Shown in pieces: positions 44,067 through 50,899 of a stretch of DNA of 64,000 nt. This DNA comes from Paraburkholderia aromaticivorans (GTDB lineage: Bacteria > Pseudomonadota > Gammaproteobacteria > Burkholderiales > Burkholderiaceae), in assembly GCF_002278075.1 (NCBI RefSeq), contig NZ_CP022990.1:2914001-2978000 (forward strand), in the 5' to 3' direction. Both the position numbers and the translations under genes were made by a program. Position 1 is the first letter of the stretch. The number at the start of each line of letters is the position of its first letter. The notes under the pieces were generated by a model. That model was not told the origin of the DNA and ran no database searches. It saw only the letters and a list, made by a program, of their open reading frames with translations.

Positions 44067-44918
44067 ATGAACCAAACTCGTGCGTTCTGGCTCATTCTGA
44101 CGCTGCTATTTACGACGCATGCCTGGGCATTTCAGTCCCGGGTCGTCGCCATCCCGAGCGTCGCCATGCATAAGTCGCTCGCAGCGACAGTCGTGCTACC
44201 CGACCAATATGCGCGCGGCAAGGGGGCTGACCGCTTTCCGGTCGTCTATCTGTTGCACGGCTCGGGTGGCGACTACACGGACTGGACCTCGAACTCGCAG
44301 ATCGGCAAGCTGGCCGACCGCTATCACGTGATACTGGTGATGCCCGACGGCGGCCACGAAAGCTGGTACATCGACAGTCCGGTCGATCCGCGCAGCCGTT
44401 ACGAAACCTATGTGGGAACGGAGGTGGTTACCTACGTCGACGCGCATTTCCGCACGATCGCGAAGCGCGAGGCGCGTGCCATTACGGGCCTGAGCATGGG
44501 CGGATTCGGCGCCTTGCATATTGCGCTGGACCGCCCGGACGAATTCGGCGCGGCGGGCAGTATCAGCGGCGCGGTGGATCCGCGAGGCTGTGAGAATGAG
44601 CCCGGCATCGACCGGGTGTTCGGCGATCCGGCGCGGCACGCCGACTTCTGGGACAACGAGGCGATCGTCGAGAATGCGCGCAGTCTCGGCAACGCGCATA
44701 TCGCGCTCACGATCGATTGCGGAGTGAACGATTCGCTGGTGCAGTCGAACCGAACGCTGCACGAGCGTCTGGTCGAACTCGGCGTGCCGCACGATTATGC
44801 GGAGCGGCCCGGCGGCCACACGTGGAAGTACTGGGCCAACGCGGTGCAGTATCAGGTACTGTTTTTCGCCGGCGCGTTCAAGCGCAACGGGAGCAGCGCG
44901 GCAAGCGCCGCGGCCTGA
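44067..44918 (+). CDS. Exported esterase, esterase-D/S-formylglutathione-hydrolase-like
   Basis: 283-aa alpha/beta hydrolase. Signal peptide of 21 residues (THAWA|FQS) makes it periplasmic or secreted. VVYLLHGSGGDYTDW supplies the oxyanion loop, GLSMGG at 141-146 the Ser143 nucleophile, an Asp near DCGVND and the His in PGGHTWKYW. The fold is shared by esterase D, feruloyl esterases and mycolyltransferases, so the substrate is open. Start ATG 44067 with GGAAGAG upstream. Confidence 0.85.
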   Translation: MNQTRAFWLILTLLFTTHAWAFQSRVVAIPSVAMHKSLAATVVLPDQYARGKGADRFPVVYLLHGSGGDYTDWTSNSQIGKLADRYHVILVMPDGGHESWYIDSPVDPRSRYETYVGTEVVTYVDAHFRTIAKREARAITGLSMGGFGALHIALDRPDEFGAAGSISGAVDPRGCENEPGIDRVFGDPARHADFWDNEAIVENARSLGNAHIALTIDCGVNDSLVQSNRTLHERLVELGVPHDYAERPGGHTWKYWANAVQYQVLFFAGAFKRNGSSAASAAA

Positions 44919-44975
44919 CACCGCGCCGCGCTTCAGGGCGCGCCGTGGGGCGGGTTCAAAACGCCCGCCGATCCG

Positions 44976-46268
44976 TCAATCGATGCCGTGAAATACCGCG
45001 TCGTCCGGACCGAGATAGGCCGGCGGGCGCCACGCCGCATCGCGCATGGAATGCTGGACCAGTTTTTCGACGCCCAGCAGCACCGCGAAAATCGCCATCC
45101 GCACCGGAATGCCGTTGTCCGTTTGCCGGAAAATCGCCAGCCGCGAATCGTGATTCAGGTCCACGCTGAGATCGTTCGCGCCCGGCCGGCTGTCGCGCGG
45201 CAGCGGGTGCATGATCAGCGTATCGGCGCCGCACACGCTGTCCACCAGCGCCTGATTGATCTGGAAATCCGGCGTGTAGCCTTCGAACGATTCGTCGGTG
45301 AAGCGCTCTTTCTGGATGCGCGTGGCATACACCACGTCGGCGCCGCGCAGGCCGGCGGACAGATCGTGAGTCTGCTCGATCACGTGGTCGTTGCGCGAAA
45401 TCTGCTCGATGATGTAGCTCGGCATTTCGAGCGTGGGCGGCGAGATCAGCGTGAACTTGATGCCGCGGTACAGCGCCAGCAGTTTGACCAGCGAGTGCAC
45501 GGTGCGCCCGTATTTCAGGTCGCCGACCAGCGCGATATGGGCGCCGTCGACGATCTTGCCCAGGCGCGAGAATTCACGCTGGATGGTGTACAGGTCGAGC
45601 AGCGCCTGGCTCGGGTGTTCGCCCGGGCCGTCGCCGCCGTTGATCACCGGTACATTGGTCGCGCGCGCGAATTCGGCCACCGAGCCTTGCTCGGGATGGC
45701 GGATCACCAGCGCATCCACATAGCCGCTCATCACGCGGCTGGTGTCGTAGATCGATTCGCCCTTGGCCATCGACGAAAACGTGAAGCCGGTGGTGTCGCA
45801 GACCGAGCCGCCTAGCCGGCAGAACGCCGAACCGAAGCTCACGCGCGTACGCGTGCTGGCCTCGAAGAACAGATTGCCGAGCACCGCGCCTTCCAGCACC
45901 CGGGAGATTTTGCGGCGCCGGGCGATCGGCTGCATGATGTCGGCCACGCGAAAGAGCGCTTCCACCGAGTCGCGCGAGAACTGATCCACCGACAGCAACT
46001 GCGGCTTGCCCTCGAAAAGCATCTGGCTCGCGAGCGATTGCGAGTCTACGCTTTGCGTATACTTTTCGCCGGGCTCGCCGTGCACCACGATTTCCGACAC
46101 GAAACGCTCGACGATTTCCGGCATGGCCCGCGATTCCTGCGAGTCGTCCGGCAGGAGCCAGGTGTCGAGCGCCCGGCGCGACACGCCGATGCGGCTTGCG
46201 AACGTGTCGCGCGTCATGTTCAGGCGACGCATGGCATCGCGTAGGAAGGCTTGTTGCGGGACGCTCAT
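44976..46268 (-). CDS. pyrB: Aspartate carbamoyltransferase with N-terminal helix-turn-helix extension
   Basis: 430 aa; the ATCase catalytic chain is about 310 aa and here begins near residue 95. Active-site blocks are intact: EASTRTRVSFGSAF (STRTR at 138-142, carbamoyl phosphate), GGDGPGEHPSQALLDLYT, GDLKYGRTVHSL and MHPLPRDSRPG. It should condense carbamoyl phosphate and aspartate in pyrimidine synthesis. Residues 1-60 form a helix-turn-helix-like domain (FLRDAMRRLNMTRDTFASRIGVSRRALDTWLLPDD). The ATG at 46268 follows AGGTG. No pyrC/pyrI is near, so this may be a second, regulatory ATCase. Promoter and operator-like repeats are listed separately. Confidence 0.9.
   Translation of the reverse strand: MSVPQQAFLRDAMRRLNMTRDTFASRIGVSRRALDTWLLPDDSQESRAMPEIVERFVSEIVVHGEPGEKYTQSVDSQSLASQMLFEGKPQLLSVDQFSRDSVEALFRVADIMQPIARRRKISRVLEGAVLGNLFFEASTRTRVSFGSAFCRLGGSVCDTTGFTFSSMAKGESIYDTSRVMSGYVDALVIRHPEQGSVAEFARATNVPVINGGDGPGEHPSQALLDLYTIQREFSRLGKIVDGAHIALVGDLKYGRTVHSLVKLLALYRGIKFTLISPPTLEMPSYIIEQISRNDHVIEQTHDLSAGLRGADVVYATRIQKERFTDESFEGYTPDFQINQALVDSVCGADTLIMHPLPRDSRPGANDLSVDLNHDSRLAIFRQTDNGIPVRMAIFAVLLGVEKLVQHSMRDAAWRPPAYLGPDDAVFHGID
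46047..46059. promoter_or_regulatory. Internal copy of the TACGC-N3-GCGTA repeat in pyrB
   Basis: TACGC-TTT-GCGTA lies within pyrB codons 70-74. It matches the promoter copy at 46303-46315 over 15 of 17 positions. The codons used (TAT, GTA) are uncommon in this GC-rich DNA, as if the site were kept for binding. A second operator for looping is an inference. Confidence 0.45.
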
Positions 46269-46302
46269 GGGGCACCTGTCGGAAAAGGAAAGTCGGCGAA
46301 TG

Positions 46303-46342
46303 TACGCGTTGCGTATATTAGTTTTCCTGCGGCAGAAGTCAA
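46303..46342 (-). promoter_or_regulatory. pyrB promoter overlapped by an inverted repeat
   Basis: On the minus strand TTGACT (46342-46337), a 16-bp spacer and TAATAT (46320-46315) form a strong sigma-70 promoter 47 bp from the ATG. The inverted repeat TACGC-N3-GCGTA (46303-46315) touches the -10 element, an ideal repressor position. The HTH on the encoded enzyme is the obvious candidate binder. Confidence 0.62.
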
Positions 46343-46649
46343 GCAATTTCGCGATGGACTTTGCCACGCCGCGCCGGTGGCGGTTACACTGCGTCTCATG
46401 CATTCCGGCCCAACCTCCCGACTCCGCCCGTCGACCTTCGCACGTCTTGCCCTGGTGAGCGTCGCAGCCGCACGCGCGTGTGACTCGAACGTCGGCGCCA
46501 AAGCCAAAAAACAGCCGCTCATCTGACCGGAGCACGCTGTTCCGTCAGATGCGACGGAACAGCCGGTCAACGCCCGCCTGGGCACTTTCCTGTCTTTCCT
46601 CCCTCGCACCGCCTGACGGAATCGATACGGTCGTCATCGAGGTAAAGAC
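46343..46649. other. Divergent region between pyrB and the DapA-family gene
   Basis: About 307 bp after the pyrB promoter. Some frames are open but have no ribosome site or family resemblance. It should hold the promoter of the DapA-family gene; AGGTAAAG immediately before its ATG is the ribosome site. Confidence 0.45.
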
Positions 46650-47573
46650 ATGTCTATTTTTTCGGGTATCTGGGTTCCGCTCATCACACCGTTCGCCGAC
46701 GGCGCCGTCGATCACGCCGCCTTGCGCGCGCTGGTGCGCCGCTATGCCGGCGCGGGCATTGCCGGGCTGGTCGCGCTCGGCACGACCGGCGAGCCGGCGG
46801 CGCTCGATCCCGCCGAGCAGGACGCCGTGCTGGCGACGATTCTCGACGAAGCGCGGGCCGAGGCCCGCCACGCGCATGATGCGCGGGCCTTGCCGGTGCT
46901 GGTCGGCGTGTCGGGCAATCACACGGCGAGCATGCGCGAGCGTATCGCGCAACTGAACCCGTTGCCGATTGCCGGTGTGCTGATGGCCGCGCCGTACTAC
47001 ATCCGGCCTTCGCAAGCCGGCATCGTCGATCACTTCGCGGCGCTGGCGGACGCGAGCGCGAAGCCGGTCGTGCTGTACGACATTCCCTATCGAACCGGCG
47101 TGCGGCTGGAACTCGACACGTTGCTCACGCTTGCCGCGCATCCGCGGATCCAGGCGGTGAAGGATTGCGCCGGTTCGCTCGACACCACGCTCGCGCTGAT
47201 TCGCGATGGGCGCCTGCAGGTGCTCGCCGGCGAGGACATCAATATCTTCAGCACCTTGTGTCTGGGCGGCAGCGGGGCGGTCGCGGCGTCCGCGCACGTG
47301 CGACCCGAGCGCTTTGTCGCGCTGTATCGCGCGCTGGCGGCGGGGCGGCTCGACGAAGGACGGCGCATTTTTCACGCGCTGGCGCCGCTGATCCAGACGT
47401 TGTTCGCCGAACCGAATCCGGCGCCGGTCAAGGCCTTGCTGGCCGCGCAAGGATTGATACGCGACGAGTTGCGCATGCCGATGACGCGCGCGAGCGGTGC
47501 GCTGCGTGAGCGGCTCGAAGCATGGGCTGACCAGGAGCGGAGCGATTCGAAGGAAGCCGAAGCATCGGTTTGA
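46650..47573 (+). CDS. DapA-family lyase (dihydrodipicolinate synthase/N-acetylneuraminate lyase)
   Basis: 307-aa TIM-barrel class I aldolase. Schiff-base Lys171 (AVKDCAGS), Tyr143 (VLYDIPYRTG) and the phosphate/carboxylate loop GTTGEPA at 44-50 are present. It condenses or cleaves 2-oxo acids such as pyruvate with an aldehyde. The sequence is closest in style to DapA (4-hydroxy-tetrahydrodipicolinate synthase), but housekeeping dapA usually lies beside bamC/NlpB genes, absent here, so a paralog with another aldehyde is possible. Confidence 0.85.
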   Translation: MSIFSGIWVPLITPFADGAVDHAALRALVRRYAGAGIAGLVALGTTGEPAALDPAEQDAVLATILDEARAEARHAHDARALPVLVGVSGNHTASMRERIAQLNPLPIAGVLMAAPYYIRPSQAGIVDHFAALADASAKPVVLYDIPYRTGVRLELDTLLTLAAHPRIQAVKDCAGSLDTTLALIRDGRLQVLAGEDINIFSTLCLGGSGAVAASAHVRPERFVALYRALAAGRLDEGRRIFHALAPLIQTLFAEPNPAPVKALLAAQGLIRDELRMPMTRASGALRERLEAWADQERSDSKEAEASV

Positions 47574-47936
47574 GTCAGACGCTGGTTGCGAGCGAAGGCG
47601 CATGCGGGCGATGGCGCGGCGTGTTGATCACGGCACCCGCGCCGCGCCGTGAACGTGATCCGATGCATTCCCTGTATTTGAGATGATGCTTCGTCATGCC
47701 AGGGGATAATCGACGCCCTCTGTCCATTCTCGCGACCGGTGTACAGCCGGTTGATGCCGTATGCAGTCAGTCCCGTTGGCCGATCTTCCGTGGCGCTCGC
47801 CATTGCCCGGCACGTGCCGCATGTATCGCACAGGTCGCACGTTCGGTGCGCCAAACGTGTTGCCCATATCGAACCCGCGCCGGGCAGCGTCCGAGCGAAT
47901 GTGTTCGACGAGCTCGCCGCGCGCGGGGCGGCGTTA

Positions 47937-48914
47937 ATGGCTTCCGTATTTAGCGCCGGTAGCCGGCTTGCCAGCGGATCGGTCGGCTTCGTCACGCGCC
48001 GCACCGCGTTGACGCTGGCGTTGGGCGCGGCGGGCGGCGCGGCGGCGCTGGCGCTCGCCGCGGGCTTTGCGATCGGCACGCACTGGCCGGCGCATCGCGG
48101 GGCCGGCAATCCGGAGGCGGGTCGCATCGAGCACGACTATGCGATCGATCAACTCGGCAAGCTGAATGCGTCCGTGGCGCAGATCGAACCGCGCATCGCG
48201 CGATTGACCGCACAGGTCGGCGACCTACGCGATTTCGAAGCGCGCCTGAACACGCCCCGGCCGGCGCCGCGCGCACCGGCTGTCCCCGCCATGCCGGCCG
48301 CGGCGTCCGAAGCCGACACCGCGGCCACCGACAGCGAAGGCGAGGGCGGCCCTTCGCTGCCGCCGCGTCGCTGTAGCGAACTCGCGCCGGCACTGAGCCG
48401 CCATGCCGATGTCGCACGCACCGGCCAGCAACTGGAGTGCATTGCCGCGACTCTGTCGGCGCTCGAGCAGCAGACCGCCGATCACGCGATCGCGTACGCC
48501 GCGTTTCCCGGCCGCATGCCCGCCGACGGCGCGCGCTTCGGCTCGCCATTCGGCAATCGCATCGATCCGTTCACGCATCGTTTGAGCTTTCATCCGGGTC
48601 TCGACCTGGTTGCCGGGACCGGCACGCCGATTCGGGCGGCGGCCGGCGGCCGCGTGGTTTTTGCCGGTGAGAAATCGGGTTATGGCAACGCGGTCGAAAT
48701 CGATCACGGTAACGGCCTCATGACGCGCTATGGCCACGCGTCGCGCATCGTCGTGCATGTCGGTGATCTGGTGCTGCCGCGTCAATATATTGCCGATGTC
48801 GGCTCGACCGGCCGCTCCACCGGGCCGCATCTGCACTTTGAAGTGCTCGTCAACGGCGCGCCGGTCAATCCGGTTGCCTACCTCGCCCTTTTCTTGCCCG
48901 CGTCCCATGGCTAA
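47937..48914 (+). CDS. Membrane-anchored M23 (LytM) peptidoglycan endopeptidase
   Basis: 325 aa from the ATG at 47937. One transmembrane helix (about 24-46), a long linker with Ala/Pro stretch, then a LytM domain (about 190-320). Zn ligands are His219-x3-Asp223 (FHPGLDLV) and His300 in GPHLHFEV; His267 and His298 complete the set, so it should be active on peptide cross-bridges. An open frame continues upstream to 47739, but the anchor starts here. It overlaps the next gene by 8 bp and precedes a bactofilin gene, a combination known to shape cell walls. Confidence 0.85.
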   Translation: MASVFSAGSRLASGSVGFVTRRTALTLALGAAGGAAALALAAGFAIGTHWPAHRGAGNPEAGRIEHDYAIDQLGKLNASVAQIEPRIARLTAQVGDLRDFEARLNTPRPAPRAPAVPAMPAAASEADTAATDSEGEGGPSLPPRRCSELAPALSRHADVARTGQQLECIAATLSALEQQTADHAIAYAAFPGRMPADGARFGSPFGNRIDPFTHRLSFHPGLDLVAGTGTPIRAAAGGRVVFAGEKSGYGNAVEIDHGNGLMTRYGHASRIVVHVGDLVLPRQYIADVGSTGRSTGPHLHFEVLVNGAPVNPVAYLALFLPASHG

Positions 48915-49305
48915 CCGACATTTTCCGCGCGAGGGGGGCCGCCTGACTCACCGCGCCTATACGCTTCGGCCGGCGCGCTCGCTGGGGTTTCGCGTGGTGG
49001 TGTGGGCCGTGGCGTGCGCGCTATGCGTTTGCGCGGGCGCGGCGGGCTTCGCGGTTTGGCATGCGAGGCGCGCCGGCACGCCCTTGGTGGCATGCAGCGC
49101 GGCCCCTGTCGAGGAGGGTGAGCAGCAGATCCAGTTGACTCGCGCTCGGCTCGCTCTGGCGGAGGAGTCGGCGGCGCGCGCCGCCGTGCAGAAGACGGCG
49201 GACAGCGCCGCAGCCGAGGTTGCGCGGCTTGACGCGGAATTGCAATTTCTTCGCGGTCAGAGCAAGGGCGGGTCAGCAGCACGGACGGAAGCCGCGGGTC
49301 GCTGA
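48907..49305 (+). CDS. Single-helix coiled-coil protein between M23 peptidase and bactofilin
   Basis: 132 aa. Cytosolic basic N-terminus, one helix (about 28-50, GFRVVVWAVACALCVCAGAAGFAVW), then a periplasmic coiled coil (about 70-125: EEGEQQIQLTRARLALAEESAARAAVQKTADSAAAEVARLDAELQFL). Its ATG overlaps the M23 stop region by 8 bp. Topology and place suggest an adaptor linking the enzyme to the cytosolic bactofilin scaffold. No family recognised. Confidence 0.75.
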   Translation: MANRHFPREGGRLTHRAYTLRPARSLGFRVVVWAVACALCVCAGAAGFAVWHARRAGTPLVACSAAPVEEGEQQIQLTRARLALAEESAARAAVQKTADSAAAEVARLDAELQFLRGQSKGGSAARTEAAGR

Positions 49306-49371
49306 GCGTCGGCGGTGAGCGAGGCGCCTACGCCGGCCAGCTAGCGCCGGGCAACCAATGCGGGGCGGCAA

Positions 49372-49445
49372 GCACCAACCAGCGAGCACTAGCCAGCCAA
49401 CACCAGCCAACCAACGCGCCAGCCAGCCAACGCACCAGCCACACC
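49372..49445 (+). repeat. CCAG/CCAA simple-sequence tract before the bactofilin gene
   Basis: About 75 bp built from irregular CCAGCCAA and ACCAGC units. It lies in the untranslated leader 58 bp before the bactofilin ATG. It is A/C-only over long stretches, so the transcript would be unstructured. Replication slippage is its likely origin. Confidence 0.6.
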
Positions 49446-49502
49446 GTTTCTCCGCCGCGCCCCGCCTTGCGCGACGACCATTTTCATTCACCAGAGATCG
49501 TT

Positions 49503-49937
49503 ATGTTCAACAAGAAGAAATCCGCGGGTATCAAGCAGACCAAGCTCGCCACCCTGATTGCCCACGACGTGCGGATCACGGGCGACCTTCGGTTCAGCGA
49601 CGGCCTGCGCTTGGACGGCCACGTCACCGGCAACGTGAGCGGCGAGCCGGGCGGGCAGACGTTGCTGGTATTGAGCGATCGCGGGTCGATCGAGGGCAAC
49701 GTGCACGGCTACGACGTGGTGGTCAACGGCAGGATCGTCGGCGACGTGATTGCCGATCACTTCGTCGAGTTGCAGAGCAACGCGCATGTGACCGGAAGCA
49801 TCTACTACCAGCAGTTGCGCATGGATTGCGGCGCCTCGGTGGACGGCAAGCTCACCAAACGCGACGCGGCGCAGTCGACGCCGCCGCATCTCGTGTCGGT
49901 GGCCGACAGCGCAGCCGACGAACGCATGGCCGGCTAG
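49503..49937 (+). CDS. Bactofilin (polymer-forming cytoskeletal protein)
   Basis: 144 aa. The central DUF583 beta-helix (about 20-115) shows the repeating hydrophobic pattern ITGDLRFSDGLRLDGHVTGNV, GSIEGNVHGYDVVVNGRIVGDVIADHFVELQSNAHVTGSIYY. Short disordered ends flank it, and the N-terminal MFNKKK can act as a membrane-targeting tail. Bactofilins assemble into non-nucleotide filaments that place cell-wall enzymes. The neighbour M23 peptidase and coiled-coil protein make a functional cluster. Confidence 0.93.
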   Translation: MFNKKKSAGIKQTKLATLIAHDVRITGDLRFSDGLRLDGHVTGNVSGEPGGQTLLVLSDRGSIEGNVHGYDVVVNGRIVGDVIADHFVELQSNAHVTGSIYYQQLRMDCGASVDGKLTKRDAAQSTPPHLVSVADSAADERMAG

Positions 49938-49977
49938 CCGGCGAGGCGATCAGCCGGCTCGCCGGCAAGGCGCCGTA

Positions 49978-50784
49978 TCAGACCGGTCCCGGCAGCGACT
50001 GGCGCCGCGTTGGCGTGTCGAGGCCGAGCCCATCGGCGCGCGCGGTCCGGGCATCGGGATCAGCGCGTGTTTCGCGGGTTGTGGCGAGCCGTCCCACCGC
50101 GCTGCGCTCAAGTGTGGCGAGCATGTTCATCTCGACTACCTGCAGTTTGAAAGCCAGCACGATCAGCCCGCTTGCCAGCAGCAGGTCGCCCGCGAACACG
50201 ACCGCGTAAAGCGCCGAGGTGCGCTGCGGGTTGCCGAGCAGCAGCGACAGATTGGTGCGATGGAGCAGCACGAGCACGAGCGGCACGAGGCCATTGAGCG
50301 TGGCGATCGTGCCACCGATCATCGCCATGAGTCGAGCGGCGCCCAGGTGCGGACGGCGCCGCCGGCACACTTCATAAAGCGTGGCGGCGCGGACCGGCAG
50401 GAAAAACAGCACGAGCAGGCCGGCGCGCAATACCATCGGAACCTTGAACAGCAGTGCGCATCCATAGAGGGCGCAGAACACGGCCGTGACGGCAAGTCCG
50501 GCAGGCCACGGCGCCTTGACGCCGAACAGTTGGCGCGTGCCCGCCCAGATCAGCAAGCGGCTTTGCAGCGCGAGCGTCGCGGTGGCGATCAACAGCGCGT
50601 CGTAGGGCCACGTGAAATGCAACGCGAAGCAGGCCGACGACGCGGCGAGCAGATAGAAACCGACCGCCCAGAAGCGGAACGCGGCGACGGCCGCGAACAT
50701 GTGCGACAGCACGGTCGTAATGAGGGCGCAGCACAAGAACGTGATCAACCATAACGAATTAAACGTCGCTACATCGAATTTCAT
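49978..50784 (-). CDS. Seven-helix membrane protein resembling a cyclase sensor domain without GGDEF
   Basis: 268 aa with about seven hydrophobic helices across residues 8-225, then a short hydrophilic tail (FKLQVVEMNMLATLERSAVGRLATTRETR). In membrane-bound diguanylate cyclases this tail would lead straight into GGDEF; here the protein ends some 40 residues later with no catalytic domain. GGAGA precedes the ATG. It follows the MHYT-GGDEF-EAL gene on the same strand, 115 bp away. It may be a sensor subunit or a remnant. Function unknown. Confidence 0.72.
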   Translation of the reverse strand: MKFDVATFNSLWLITFLCCALITTVLSHMFAAVAAFRFWAVGFYLLAASSACFALHFTWPYDALLIATATLALQSRLLIWAGTRQLFGVKAPWPAGLAVTAVFCALYGCALLFKVPMVLRAGLLVLFFLPVRAATLYEVCRRRRPHLGAARLMAMIGGTIATLNGLVPLVLVLLHRTNLSLLLGNPQRTSALYAVVFAGDLLLASGLIVLAFKLQVVEMNMLATLERSAVGRLATTRETRADPDARTARADGLGLDTPTRRQSLPGPV

Positions 50785-50899
50785 GAAGTCTCCAACACCT
50801 GAGCTGCCTGTTATTGTTTATTTGTGAATTGCGATCCGCCAACGGCCGCGGCGCGCCCAGCGGCAACCCCTTACTGCATCTTTCAGAAGATCGCTATGC

